DNA of 64,000 bases, taken from assembly GCA_963708425.1 (NCBI GenBank), contig OY970206.1, positions 2,542,001 through 2,606,000 on the forward strand. The letters run 5' to 3'. This DNA is from JACMNW01 sp963708425 (GTDB lineage: Bacteria; Pseudomonadota; Alphaproteobacteria; Rhodobacterales; Rhodobacteraceae). Numbering within the stretch: the stretch's first letter is position 1; each line of letters begins with the position of its first letter. Of this stretch, positions 1-9,002 are shown piece after piece. Below the pieces are notes generated by a model, which did not search any database, had not been told where the DNA came from, and worked only from the letters and a program-made list of their open reading frames with translations. The translations under genes and the position numbers were made by a program.

Positions 1-386
1 CCGACCAGAATGACACCGGCGGGCTGCCATGAGGCAAGGCTGCGCAGCCATGCCTCTTCTTCGTCGGGCAACTGATCGTTGCTGCCGATCATAGTTTGGT
101 AACCAAACCGCGTGAGTGTGGCATTGATTGCGGCGAGGGTGGAGCCGAACAATTGGGATGTGAAGCGCGGCACGCAGACACCGACCAAAGTGGATGATTT
201 GCCGGGGCCAAAGGCGGCGGCAAGGCGGTTTGGCAAGTAACCGAGGCGAGCCACTTCGGCCATGACGCGGGTGCGGGTGTCTTCGGAAAAGCCAGAGGCA
301 TCGCGCAACACGCGGCTTACCGTCATCTTGGATACACCTGCCGCGCGGGCGACTTCTTCCAGACCTGCTTTGGTTGGTTTTGGCAT
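1..386 (-). CDS. LacI-family transcriptional regulator, GntR-like (3' part outside window)
   Basis: Partial gene; only about the first 128 residues are inside the window. The N-terminus carries a LacI-type helix-turn-helix (EEVARAAGVSKMTVSRVLRD, about residues 10-29), then the hinge helix region (GYLPNRLAAAF) and the start of the periplasmic-binding-protein-like effector domain (GYQTMIGSN). The KMTVSR recognition helix and GYQTM segment resemble E. coli GntR, the gluconate repressor. It is divergent from the ABC importer at 525-4138, with a GntR-type palindrome between them, so it probably represses that operon and itself. The start is the ATG at 386. The inducer cannot be read from the sequence; gluconate or another sugar acid is an inference from the operator and the recognition helix. 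Confidence 0.88.
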   Translation of the reverse strand, partial: MPKPTKAGLEEVARAAGVSKMTVSRVLRDASGFSEDTRTRVMAEVARLGYLPNRLAAAFGPGKSSTLVGVCVPRFTSQLFGSTLAAINATLTRFGYQTMIGSNDQLPDEEEAWLRSLASWQPAGVILV

Positions 387-423
387 TTTGCTTTGTCTGA
401 CTGGGTCGGTTCGATGGCTGGAT

Positions 424-491
424 GTTATCGTTAACTTGTGTCTTGACTCAAGGGGTGAGTCGGATGAATGATCGTTACGTTACCGGTAACG
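424..491. promoter_or_regulatory. Paired LacI/GntR-type operators
   Basis: A perfect 14-bp palindrome CGTTACCGGTAACG lies at 478-491, 34 bp before the ABC ATPase start. An imperfect partner, GTTATCGTTAAC, lies at 424-435, close to the LacI gene start. Centres are 55 bp apart. The first closely matches the known E. coli GntR site type (GTTACCGGTAAC core). Binding by the neighbouring LacI protein is inferred. Confidence 0.72.
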
Positions 492-524
492 CATGCCTGA
501 TCGGTAGCATAGGGAGGAAATCGC

Positions 525-2018
525 ATGACGCCGACGGATGGTCTTTTCTTTGACCAGATTATCAAGACGTTCGGCGGCACCCATGCGTTGCGCAGCGTTT
601 CGTTGCGGGTTGGGCGTGGCGAGATTGTTGCGTTGCTGGGCGAAAACGGTGCCGGTAAATCAACGCTGATCAAGGTTTTGGGCGGCATTCATGCGCCAGA
701 CGGCGGCCATGTCAGCGTGGATGGCGCGCCCTATAAGCACATTGCGGGCAAAGTGAATGCGCGGCAGGCGGTGGCGTTTATTCATCAGGATTTGGGCTTG
801 ATCGAATGGATGAGTGTTGCTGAAAACATTGCGTTGGCAATAGGTTATGTGAAAAAAGGTGGGCGGATTGATTGGCCCGCGACCGAAGATGTGGCGCGTA
901 AGGCGCTGGCCTTGGTGGATGCGGATTTCAGCCCGACAACGCGGATCGCGAACCTGTCGCGCACCGAAAAATCGCTGGTGGCGATTGCGCGGGCTTTGGC
1001 GGTGGAATGCGATTTTCTGGTGCTGGATGAACCGACCGCCAGCCTGCCTGCGGACGAGGTGGAACGGCTGTTTGCGGCGCTGCGACAGTTGCGGACCAAG
1101 GGTGTGGGGATGATTTACGTCTCGCACCGGTTGGATGAGATTTTCAAGATTGCTGACCGGGTGGCAGTGCTGCGCGACGGGCAGATGGTGGGGATGCGGG
1201 ACATTGAGCATACCAATCCGGAAGATCTGGTGAGCCTGATTGTGGGTCGCAAGGCGCGCGACATTGTGCGGCCCGATGCGTTGGCGGGCGATGCGGTTTT
1301 GCAAGTTAATGGGCTGCGGACCGATACTGCCGGGCCAGTGGACTTTGTGGTGCAGCGCGGCGAGATGCTGGGACTTGTGGGCTTGCGCGGAGCGGGGCAT
1401 GAAGACATCGGGCGCAGTCTTTACGGATTGCTGGATCATACTGGATCGGTGCAATTGGATGGCAGCGCGCCTGATCTGTCGTCGCCCCGCGCGGCGATGC
1501 TTTCGGGCATTGGCTTTGTGGCGCGGGATCGGGTGGTCGAGTCTATAGCACCAGCGTTGAGCGTGCGGGAGAATGCGTTTCTGAACCCCGAGGCGACCGG
1601 GCGAGGTCTGTTCGCGTTTCAAACCGCCGGTGTTGAAGAGGCGCGGGCGAGTGAGCTTGGGTCCCGGGTTGGGCTGACCCCCAATGACCCGACGCTGGCG
1701 ATTGAGGCGCTGTCGGGCGGCAATCAACAGAAGATAGTGGTAGGGCGGTGGCTGGATACGGCCCGGCGCTTCTTGATTGCCGAAGACCCGACGGCGGGCG
1801 TCGATGTTGGGGCCAAGGCCGAGATTTACCAGCTGCTGTACGATGCGATGGCAAGTGGCATGGGGGTGCTGATCGTCTCGACCGATTTTGAAGAAATTGC
1901 CAATATTTGCCACCGCGCGCTGGTGTTCAGCCGGGGGCAGATGGTGGCGGAATTGACGGGCGTGCAACTGTCTACTGAATCGCTGATCCAGGCCGCATCG
2001 GCCGGTGAAGCCGCCTGA
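525..2018 (+). CDS. Sugar ABC transporter, double ATP-binding protein (RbsA/MglA family)
   Basis: 497 residues, the usual length for the tandem-ATPase subunit of carbohydrate importers of the CUT2 type. Domain 1 has Walker A GENGAGKST (39-47) and Walker B FLVLDEPTASL, but its signature is divergent (NLSRTEKSLVAIARAL instead of LSVGQQQ). Domain 2 has the degenerate Walker A usual for this family (GLRGAGHEDIG), an intact LSGGNQQK signature and a variant Walker B (IAEDPTAGVDVGAK). It energises the permease encoded 12 bp downstream. A good ribosome site (AGGGAGGAAA) precedes the ATG. Substrate unknown; the flanking GntR-like repressor hints at a sugar or sugar acid. Confidence 0.93.
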   Translation: MTPTDGLFFDQIIKTFGGTHALRSVSLRVGRGEIVALLGENGAGKSTLIKVLGGIHAPDGGHVSVDGAPYKHIAGKVNARQAVAFIHQDLGLIEWMSVAENIALAIGYVKKGGRIDWPATEDVARKALALVDADFSPTTRIANLSRTEKSLVAIARALAVECDFLVLDEPTASLPADEVERLFAALRQLRTKGVGMIYVSHRLDEIFKIADRVAVLRDGQMVGMRDIEHTNPEDLVSLIVGRKARDIVRPDALAGDAVLQVNGLRTDTAGPVDFVVQRGEMLGLVGLRGAGHEDIGRSLYGLLDHTGSVQLDGSAPDLSSPRAAMLSGIGFVARDRVVESIAPALSVRENAFLNPEATGRGLFAFQTAGVEEARASELGSRVGLTPNDPTLAIEALSGGNQQKIVVGRWLDTARRFLIAEDPTAGVDVGAKAEIYQLLYDAMASGMGVLIVSTDFEEIANICHRALVFSRGQMVAELTGVQLSTESLIQAASAGEAA

Positions 2019-2030
2019 GAAGGACTGGAT

Positions 2031-3053
2031 ATGAATTCGATTGAATCAAACGCGCTGGAGCCGACGAAGGACGAGTTGAAGGGCTTGTCGTTTGCAGGGC
2101 GGATGATCCGGCTGGCCCCGGTTTATGGGCTGGTGATCTTGATGGTCGGGTTGATTGTGCTGTTTTCAGTGCTGCTGCCGAACACGTTTCCGACGCTTTT
2201 GAACGTGCGGGCCATTCTTTCGGACAAATCCATCATTGCGATGCTGTCGCTGGCGGCGATGATCCCGATGGTGGCGGGGCGGATTGATCTGACTGTCGGC
2301 TACGGCATTGTTTTATGGCACATTCTGGCGATAAGCCTGCAGACGAAATATGGGTTTCCGTGGCCAGTGGCCGTGCTGACCGTGGTGGCGCTGGGCGCGT
2401 TTACCGGGTTGCTGAATGGCTTTCTGGTGGAGATTGCCAAGATTGATGCGTTCATTGCGACGCTTGGCACCGGGACAGTGCTGTATGCGCTTGCCTTGTG
2501 GCATACCGGGGGGCGGCAGATTGTTGGCGTGGTTCCGGACGGGTTTTATGCGCTGAACGGGACGTTTGTTTTCGGGCTGCCGATCACTGGGTACTATGTG
2601 ATGGCGATTGCCTGCGCGATGTGGCTGATCCTGGAATACACGCCGATTGGGCGGTATCTTTATGCCATTGGTGCCAACCCGAAAGCGGCCGCGCTTAACG
2701 GCATTCCGACGCGGAAATTTGTGGTCGGGGCATTTGTCGCCTCGGGCACTTTGGCGGCGGTTGCGGGTGTGCTTTTGGCGTCCAAGCTGCGCATCGGGCA
2801 AGCGTCAGTGGGGCTTGAGTTTTTGTTGCCGGCGCTGGTCGGGGCCTTTCTAGGGTCAACCACCATAAAACCAGGTCGTGTGAACGTTTGGGGCACGATC
2901 ATTGGCGTTACCATTCTGGCAGTCGGCATTTCGGGCATCCAGCAATTTGGCGGATCGTTCTGGGTCGAACCGCTTTTCAACGGCTCTACGTTGCTGATTG
3001 CAATCGGCATCGCAGGATACGCGCAGCGCAAGAAAGGTGCTGCGCGCAAGTAA
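2031..3053 (+). CDS. Sugar ABC transporter permease (RbsC/BPD-transp_2 family)
   Basis: 340-residue very hydrophobic protein with about eight to ten membrane segments. It has features of the RbsC family: the segment AGRIDLTVGY (the counterpart of GGIDLSVG), IDAFIATLGTGTVLYAL, and the cytoplasmic coupling stretch GRYLYAIGANPKAAALNGI that contacts the ATPase. It forms the inner-membrane pore of the importer and is the second gene of the operon, 12 bp after the ATPase. A single permease gene is normal for CUT2-type importers, where it acts as a homodimer. Confidence 0.93.
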   Translation: MNSIESNALEPTKDELKGLSFAGRMIRLAPVYGLVILMVGLIVLFSVLLPNTFPTLLNVRAILSDKSIIAMLSLAAMIPMVAGRIDLTVGYGIVLWHILAISLQTKYGFPWPVAVLTVVALGAFTGLLNGFLVEIAKIDAFIATLGTGTVLYALALWHTGGRQIVGVVPDGFYALNGTFVFGLPITGYYVMAIACAMWLILEYTPIGRYLYAIGANPKAAALNGIPTRKFVVGAFVASGTLAAVAGVLLASKLRIGQASVGLEFLLPALVGAFLGSTTIKPGRVNVWGTIIGVTILAVGISGIQQFGGSFWVEPLFNGSTLLIAIGIAGYAQRKKGAARK

Positions 3054-3082
3054 ACGACAAAATCAAAACGGGAGGAATATCT

Positions 3083-4138
3083 ATGCAAAAACGTAGCTTT
3101 ATGAAGACTATACTTGCTACCACGATGATCGTCGGTTTGGGGCTGCCATCTCTTGCCCAAGATGCGGCGTTTGACGGGCCAACCGCGGGACCGGTGGCTG
3201 CCGAGGGCAAGACGATCGTCGTGCTTGCGGCCGATCTGAAAAACGGCGGCATCCTTGGAGTGACCACGGGTGTTGAAGAAGCGGCTGCCAAAATTGGCTG
3301 GACTGTACGCGTGCTGGATGGCGCGGGTTCGGTTCAGGGTCGGACGGCGGCTTTTGGTCAAGCAATGGCGCTGCAGCCCGATGGCATCGTGATCAACGGC
3401 TTTGACGCAGTTGAACAACAGGCGGCGATTGAAGGCGTTGCGGCGGCAAAGATACCAATGGTGTCTTGGCATTCTGGCCCGAAAATCGGTTGCGATGCGC
3501 CGGGTGGGATATTTGCCAACGTGTCGACAGATGCGATGACGGTTTCCGAGACGGCGGCGAAATGGGCGATGGAAGATGGCGGTGCCAACGTCGGCGCGAT
3601 TATCTTTACCGACTCGACCTATCAGATCGCGATCGACAAGGCGGATCGGATCAAAGAAACCATCGAGGCGATGGGCGGCACGGTGTTGGAATACGTCGAT
3701 ACGCCGATAGCGGAAACATCGACCCGGATGGGGCCTTTGACAACGTCGCTGCTGCAGAAGTACGGCGAGAAGTGGACCCATTCGCTGGCAATCAATGATC
3801 TGTACTTCGACTTTATGGGCCCGGCTCTTGCTGCGGCTGGTATGGATGGCAAGGCAAATCCGAAAGCGGGTTCTGCGGGCGATGGGTCGGAGGCTGCGTT
3901 CCAGCGTATTCGGTCAGGTCAGTATCAGGCGATTACTGTTGCCGAGCCACTTAACCTGCAGGGTTGGCAGCTGGTTGACGAGTTGAACCGGGCGGTTTCT
4001 GGCGAGCCTTGTTCGGGCTACATCACTGCACCTGCATTGGTGACGGAAGAAGGCCTGGAGGCGTCTGGCGACAGCAATCAGTTTGATCCGGCAAACGGGT
4101 ACCGCGATGCCTATGCCAAAATCTGGGGCAAGATGTAA
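3083..4138 (+). CDS. Periplasmic sugar-binding protein of ABC importer
   Basis: 351 residues from the ATG at 3083, which follows GGAGGAAT; the open frame continues upstream but that part overlaps the permease gene out of frame. Residues 1-26 form a signal peptide (MQKRSFMKTILATTMIVGLG then SLAQDA cleavage). The mature part looks like a periplasmic-binding-protein type I fold (substrate-binding domain Peripla_BP_4): a helix after KTIVVLAADLKNGG, and ALQPDGIVINGFD near residue 95. It presents the ligand to the RbsC-like permease. Third gene of the operon; a hairpin follows at 4159. The ligand is not determined. Confidence 0.9.
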   Translation: MQKRSFMKTILATTMIVGLGLPSLAQDAAFDGPTAGPVAAEGKTIVVLAADLKNGGILGVTTGVEEAAAKIGWTVRVLDGAGSVQGRTAAFGQAMALQPDGIVINGFDAVEQQAAIEGVAAAKIPMVSWHSGPKIGCDAPGGIFANVSTDAMTVSETAAKWAMEDGGANVGAIIFTDSTYQIAIDKADRIKETIEAMGGTVLEYVDTPIAETSTRMGPLTTSLLQKYGEKWTHSLAINDLYFDFMGPALAAAGMDGKANPKAGSAGDGSEAAFQRIRSGQYQAITVAEPLNLQGWQLVDELNRAVSGEPCSGYITAPALVTEEGLEASGDSNQFDPANGYRDAYAKIWGKM

Positions 4139-4158
4139 GCTTTTAGTGTGACGGTTGG

Positions 4159-4184
4159 GCCGGGCAGCCGCAGGGCCGCCCGGC
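4159..4184 (+). terminator. Hairpin after ABC importer operon
   Basis: GCCGGGC at 4159-4165 pairs with GCCCGGC at 4178-4184. There is no clear T-tract, so it may only stabilise the 3' end. It lies between convergent genes. Confidence 0.45.
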
Positions 4185-4223
4185 TATTCATTGCGTCAGA
4201 CGAAAAATTGGCCACAGATCGCC

Positions 4224-5741
4224 TTACAAGCTTTCCAAAAAGGCAATGAGGGCGTCGCGGTCTGGCTTGGGCAGGGCAATCAGGGCGTTGCGGGCGGGTG
4301 TCGCCTCACCGCCGTGCCATAGGATTGCCTCTAGCAGATTGCGGGCGCGGCCATCGTGCAGGAACCGGGTGTGGCCACTGACGGTTTCGGTTAGGCCAAT
4401 GCCCCATAGCGGTGGGGTGCGCCATTCGCGGCCGGTGGCGCGGGCTTCGGGGCGGCTGTCGGCCAGTCCTTCGCCCATGTCGTGCAACAGCAGATCGGTA
4501 TAGGGCCAGACAAGTTGGAAGCTTTGTTCGGGCTGATCCGTCAGGCGGTTGGTGACGAATTTTGGCTGGTGGCAGGCGGTGCAGCCGAGAGTGTAGAACA
4601 CCTGCTTGCCCGCCAGAACTTGTGGATTATCAACGTTGCGGCGGGCTGGAACGCCGAGATTGCGCGAATAAATGGTGACCAGTTCGAGGCTGCGATTATC
4701 AACTTCGAACCCATCGCGGATATCGGGTTCCTGTCCATCGGGGGCGTTGCGGCACTGTGGTTGTGCTTGGGTGCAATCGCCGGATGGGTCTGGGAACAGG
4801 ATGGATGACAGGCCCATATCGCCGGAAAAGGCGGCGGCGGCTTGGTGCCGTATGGTCGGTGCGCCTGCTTTCAGTCCGAAGCGGCCCAGCATGGGGGCGT
4901 TGTGTTCAAGCGACCAGACGATATTTGCGCGGCCCGAGATGCCGTTGCCGTCGACATCATTTTCGTCTGCGAGGGCCAGGATGTCGGCGGCTGGGATCGC
5001 CTCTAGCAGGCCGATGCCGATCATCTGTGGGGCGACGCGGGGGGATAGCATCAAGTCGGGATTTTGGGGGCCGTATTGCGGGTTTGCGACGGAGTAGCGG
5101 GGGGCTTGGAGGGTGATGACGGTGCCGTCTGACAGGGTGACGGGCAGGTCGGAGTAAGTGATGGCCATTGTGCCTTCGGGCGTTTGACCGGGGCTGGCGA
5201 AGTTTTGCAACTGGTTGCCGTAGACTGGATCGGGCAGGGTGGCCAAGTGGTCTGCGATGCCTTCGGGCGATGGGCCACCGGGGATAGAAAGGCGCAGGAA
5301 CATCGAGGTGGCGGTTTCGCCCGGCTTTGGCGGGTGGCCGCGACCGTCTTTCAAGTGGCAATCCTGGCAGGCGCGGGTGTTGTAGAGGGGGCCGAGGCCG
5401 TCGGAGGCCAGCGTTGATGCCGGGGCGGCGACCCAGTTTTTGCGGAACAGGGCGTTGCCGATTTTGAATTCCAGCTGACGTTCGAAGGACATGTTGCCGG
5501 AGGGTTGCGAAAAGGCGTTGGTGGTGCTTTGCGCGCGCACTGTAGCGCCGCCGCCGGGCAGGGCTTCGGATGGTTCTGGTTTGGTGAAATCCGTGGTTGG
5601 TTTTGTGGCGGTCGCGATGCGGGCGACCTCGGCAGGGGTTCTGGCGATGACCGGCAAGTGCCGATCATCCAAGTCATTGGCCATAGCCGATTGTACCGCC
5701 AAGATCAGGCAGGTTGTCAGTATATGGGCGGGTCTTGTCAT
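4224..5741 (-). CDS. Diheme cytochrome c-like oxidoreductase, DUF1111 family
   Basis: 505 residues with an N-terminal signal peptide (about 1-21, ending SAMA). Two heme c sites of the CxxCH type are visible: CQDCH at 125-129 and CTACH in the C-terminal half, so it is a periplasmic diheme protein. The spacing and the segment KDGRGHPPKPGE match the DUF1111 family, once called thiol oxidoreductases, found in iron-uptake and peroxidase-like settings. In many Rhodobacteraceae this family sits between imelysin genes; none is present here. It is transcribed in the same direction as metG, 117 bp downstream of it, but a functional link is unlikely. Confidence 0.85.
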   Translation of the reverse strand: MTRPAHILTTCLILAVQSAMANDLDDRHLPVIARTPAEVARIATATKPTTDFTKPEPSEALPGGGATVRAQSTTNAFSQPSGNMSFERQLEFKIGNALFRKNWVAAPASTLASDGLGPLYNTRACQDCHLKDGRGHPPKPGETATSMFLRLSIPGGPSPEGIADHLATLPDPVYGNQLQNFASPGQTPEGTMAITYSDLPVTLSDGTVITLQAPRYSVANPQYGPQNPDLMLSPRVAPQMIGIGLLEAIPAADILALADENDVDGNGISGRANIVWSLEHNAPMLGRFGLKAGAPTIRHQAAAAFSGDMGLSSILFPDPSGDCTQAQPQCRNAPDGQEPDIRDGFEVDNRSLELVTIYSRNLGVPARRNVDNPQVLAGKQVFYTLGCTACHQPKFVTNRLTDQPEQSFQLVWPYTDLLLHDMGEGLADSRPEARATGREWRTPPLWGIGLTETVSGHTRFLHDGRARNLLEAILWHGGEATPARNALIALPKPDRDALIAFLESL

Positions 5742-5857
5742 CGGTCTGGCTTTCAGCGCACGGTGGGCGTTACCCCAACCATCGCAGGATTACCGGAAAA
5801 CTGCGTCCGGGTCATGCAACCTTTGGTGAGCGCTTCGGCCCCGCACGTTTTCGCCGT

Positions 5858-7576
5858 TCAGGTTCGGATGCCTGCGAAGCGCTGTTGCCACTCAACCCGT
5901 TCTTCGTCGGTGATTTTGCGGAACAGGTTTTCGGGCACTGTGAAGGCGTGACCGGCAGGTAGGGCGGTTAGGCACTGTGCGACGTCTTCGGGCCAAGTCC
6001 AATCGGTTGAACCAACGGCTTGCATCATGGTGGCGGAGGCGTCGGGGATGAACGGGCGCGAGATGATGGCGTAGAGGCGGATCAGGTTGATGGCCAAGCG
6101 CACCATCGCGGCGGCTTGATCGGAGTCGGTTTTTACCACGGTCCATGGCGCAGCGGCTTGCAGGTATTCGTTGCCTGCGACCCAAAGCCCGCGCAGTTCG
6201 GCGGCGGCTTTGCGAACTTCCATGGCTTCCATAAAGCCCTCGTAGGCGCGCAGTTTTTGGGTGAGGTCGGCGATCAGGGCGGTTTCGCGGTCACCTTGCG
6301 TGCCGCCGCTGGGGATGGTGTCGCCGAACTTGGACAACCCGAATTTGGTCACGCGGCTGACAAGGTTACCCAGCACATCGGCCAGATCCTTGTTGACCGA
6401 GGCTTGGAAATTTTCCCAGGTAAACTCGCTATCGGCACTTTCCGGGGCATGCGACAGCAGCCACCAGCGCCAGTAATCGGGCGGCAGAATCGACAAGGCC
6501 TGATCCATGAAGATGCCGCGGCCTTGGCTGGTGGAAAACTGGCCGCCATCATAGTTGAGGTAGTTGAACGATTTGATGTAATCGACCAGCTTCCATGGCT
6601 CGCCCGACCCCATGATGGTGACGGGGAAGCTAAGGGTATGGAAAGGTACGTTATCCTTGCCCATGAACTGCACATAGCGGACGTCATGCGCGCCTTTGTC
6701 GGTGCGCCACCAGCGTTCCCAATCGGCATCGGTTTTGCCGTTGGCATCGGCCCATTCGGCGGCGCAGGCGATGTATTCGATGGGGGCGTCGAACCAGACG
6801 TAAAACACCTTGCCCTCCATCCCCGGCCAAGGCTGATCGCCGCGTTGCACTGGCACGCCCCAATGCAGATCGCGGGTGATGCCGCGATCTTGCAGGCCGT
6901 CGCCGTCATTCAGCCACTTCTTGGCAATTGAGGTAGTCAGGATGGGCCAATCGGTTTTGCTGTCTATCCACGCCTCCAGTTTGCGGCGCAGGGCACGCTG
7001 GCGCAGGTACAGGTGTTTGGTTGTCCGAACTTCCAGATCGGTCGACCCGGAAATGGTGGAGCGGGGGTTGATCAGATCGGTGGGATCAAGCTGCTTTGTG
7101 CAGTTTTCGCATTGATCACCGCGCGCGGCATCATAACCGCAGTTTGGGCAGGTGCCGGTGATGTAGCGATCCGGCAAAAAGCGGTTGTCGGTGATGGAAA
7201 ACATCTGTTTTTCCGACACTTCCTCGATCAGCCCGGCTTCGTCCAATTTGGCCGCGAAATGCTGGGTCAGGCGGTGGTTGCGCTGGCTGGAGGACCGGCC
7301 GAAATGATCGAACGACAGCCGGAAACCATCGGCGATGCCCTTCTGGACGGCATGCATCTGGGCGCAGAATTCGGCGACCGGCTGGCCTGCTTTGGCAGCG
7401 GCAAGTTCCGCCGGGGTGCCGTGTTCATCGGTGGCGCAAAGAAACATCACCTCGTGACCACGCCCGCGCATGTAGCGAGCGTACAGATCGGCGGGCAGTT
7501 GGCTGCCCACCAGATTGCCCAAGTGCTTGATCCCGTTGATATAGGGGATGGCAGATGTGATCAGAATTCGTGCCAT
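5858..7576 (-). CDS. metG: Methionyl-tRNA synthetase
   Basis: 572 residues. Charges tRNA-Met with methionine. The class I HIGH signature appears as HLGN (18-21) after ITSAIPYINGIK. The KMSKS counterpart is FSTSQGRGIFMD, the form common in alphaproteobacterial and archaeal-type MetRS. A CxxC...CxxC zinc knuckle (CPNCGYDAARGDQCENC) lies in the connective region. The anticodon-binding helical domain follows, and there is no C-terminal EMAP/dimerisation domain, as expected for this shorter form. The start is the ATG at 7576. Confidence 0.96.
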   Translation of the reverse strand: MARILITSAIPYINGIKHLGNLVGSQLPADLYARYMRGRGHEVMFLCATDEHGTPAELAAAKAGQPVAEFCAQMHAVQKGIADGFRLSFDHFGRSSSQRNHRLTQHFAAKLDEAGLIEEVSEKQMFSITDNRFLPDRYITGTCPNCGYDAARGDQCENCTKQLDPTDLINPRSTISGSTDLEVRTTKHLYLRQRALRRKLEAWIDSKTDWPILTTSIAKKWLNDGDGLQDRGITRDLHWGVPVQRGDQPWPGMEGKVFYVWFDAPIEYIACAAEWADANGKTDADWERWWRTDKGAHDVRYVQFMGKDNVPFHTLSFPVTIMGSGEPWKLVDYIKSFNYLNYDGGQFSTSQGRGIFMDQALSILPPDYWRWWLLSHAPESADSEFTWENFQASVNKDLADVLGNLVSRVTKFGLSKFGDTIPSGGTQGDRETALIADLTQKLRAYEGFMEAMEVRKAAAELRGLWVAGNEYLQAAAPWTVVKTDSDQAAAMVRLAINLIRLYAIISRPFIPDASATMMQAVGSTDWTWPEDVAQCLTALPAGHAFTVPENLFRKITDEERVEWQQRFAGIRT

Positions 7577-7680
7577 GATGCGCCTTTCGTGGTCTTCCGA
7601 CCCCCTTTAGCGCAGCGGCGGGCGAAGGGCCAGACCGCTGTGCGGTGGCGCATAGGGGGTGGTGGGTAAAGGGATGGGCG

Positions 7681-8226
7681 CTAGCTTTTGCCTTTGATCA
7701 TGCGGGTCAGGGTGCCGTCGCCTTCCATCTGGCGTTTGAGGGCGGCGAGGACATGTATGACGATCAGAGCGATCAGGGCCGTCGTCAGCGCTTCGTGTAC
7801 GGCAAAGCCGCGTTTTTCCCATAGCTCGGATACCGGGGCGATGGGGGGCAGAATCCAGCGGTCAAACAACATGACATCAATACCGGTGGCAGAGCTGGCG
7901 AACCAGCCTGACAACGGGATTGCGATCAGCAGGATGTAGAACAGCACATGTGCGGCCCGTGCGGCGCGTGTTTCCCAGCCGCGAGGCGGGCCGATGGGGG
8001 GAGGGGGCGGGCTGAGGCGGTGCCAGATCAGGCGGATCACGGCCAGTGTCAGGATGATGATGCCGACGGTTTTGTGCAGCCCGTAAAGCCACAGAGTTGA
8101 TAGATCGGGTTGCATCTCGGCAATGACAGTCCCCAGTGCCAGCATGGCGATCACGGCAAGCGCCATAGTCCAATGCAACAGACGGCTGATCAGGCCGAAG
8201 CTGTTTGCCGTGTTCCGCCAAGCCAT
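7681..8226 (-). CDS. Cytochrome b561 family membrane protein
   Basis: 181 residues with four predicted membrane helices: residues about 13-35 (LLHWTMALAVIAMLALGTV), 48-66, 88-107 and 142-162. Heme-ligand histidines are in RLLHWTMA, YGLHKTVG, AAHVLFYI and IVIHVLAAL, the b561 bacterial/Ni-hydrogenase pattern. It is encoded 3 bp after yceI, an arrangement repeatedly seen in proteobacteria, where the pair is thought to handle quinone or isoprenoid redox chemistry at the inner membrane. The partner and electron donor are unknown. Confidence 0.9.
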   Translation of the reverse strand: MAWRNTANSFGLISRLLHWTMALAVIAMLALGTVIAEMQPDLSTLWLYGLHKTVGIIILTLAVIRLIWHRLSPPPPPIGPPRGWETRAARAAHVLFYILLIAIPLSGWFASSATGIDVMLFDRWILPPIAPVSELWEKRGFAVHEALTTALIALIVIHVLAALKRQMEGDGTLTRMIKGKS

Positions 8227-8229
8227 CGG

Positions 8230-8802
8230 TCAGTCGACCCGCGCGATACGGGCCAGAATATCAAGGCGCACTTCATCGCCAACCATGTCAGCCCAACCAG
8301 TTGCGCCGAAATTGCTGCGCAACACGGCGCCGGTCAGGCGAACAGTGAGGTGGCTTAGATCGCCCGCAGCAGCGCCTTTTTGACGGTAGATTTCGGCGTT
8401 CAGGACCATGGGTTGGCTGACACCGCGAATGGTGACGGTGCCGGTGACTTGCGCGCCTTTTCCAGCCGCCTTTATTGATGTGCTTTGAAAGCTGATCTGC
8501 GGGTGATTGCCGGTATCAAGCACTTTTGGCCCACGTATGGCTTGGGCGGCAAAGGGAAAGCTTGCTTGTGCGCTGGACGCATCCAGCGTGACGGCGACCT
8601 TGCAATTGGCGACGCGGTCGAAGTCTAATGTCAGGTCAGCTTGGGTGATGGGCATTTGCCCGGTAATCCGGTCTTTGCCGAAGTCAGTTTCAAAACCGAC
8701 AGTCGAAGCGGCGGGTTGCAGCACATAGTTTGCCGGTGCTGCGGCAAGCGGGTTTGCCAGCAAAAGCCAAAGAAACGGCAGGTATTTCAACAGATTTTTC
8801 AT
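8230..8802 (-). CDS. YceI family periplasmic lipid-binding protein
   Basis: 190 residues. A signal peptide at about 1-22 (FLWLLLANPLAAA) is followed by a YceI beta-barrel: YVLQPAASTVGFETDFG at the start, the ITGQMPITQADLTLDFD strand pair and VTIRGVSQPMVLNAEIY in the centre. The family is a lipocalin-like barrel that binds polyisoprenoid or ubiquinone-type lipids. It is the first gene of a two-gene operon with the cytochrome b561 protein, which suggests a shared role with a quinone-like molecule. Confidence 0.9.
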   Translation of the reverse strand: MKNLLKYLPFLWLLLANPLAAAPANYVLQPAASTVGFETDFGKDRITGQMPITQADLTLDFDRVANCKVAVTLDASSAQASFPFAAQAIRGPKVLDTGNHPQISFQSTSIKAAGKGAQVTGTVTIRGVSQPMVLNAEIYRQKGAAAGDLSHLTVRLTGAVLRSNFGATGWADMVGDEVRLDILARIARVD

Positions 8803-9002
8803 TGTGTTCTTTCAGGTGATATAACGAAAATAAACATGTTATCGAGCAATGAGATATGGCTAACATGGTCTGAGCTCGGGTGTTGATCACGTTATCACGA
8901 GCGGCAGATTGGCGCTTGGTCTGTGGTCTGGGCGGGCCTGACGTTCTTGCCATCACCCGGTTAACCTTTAGTCTTGGGGCCGGACAGGCGAAGGATCAGG
9001 CG

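Noticed and set aside
660..1967. Long minus-strand open frame of 435 codons
   Set aside because: It is antisense to the ABC ATPase, rich in His, Arg and Gln, with no family likeness; a codon-bias shadow.
2888..3082. Upstream extension of the sugar-binding protein frame
   Set aside because: It overlaps the permease gene, and the ATG at 3083 has GGAGGAAT and a clean signal peptide.
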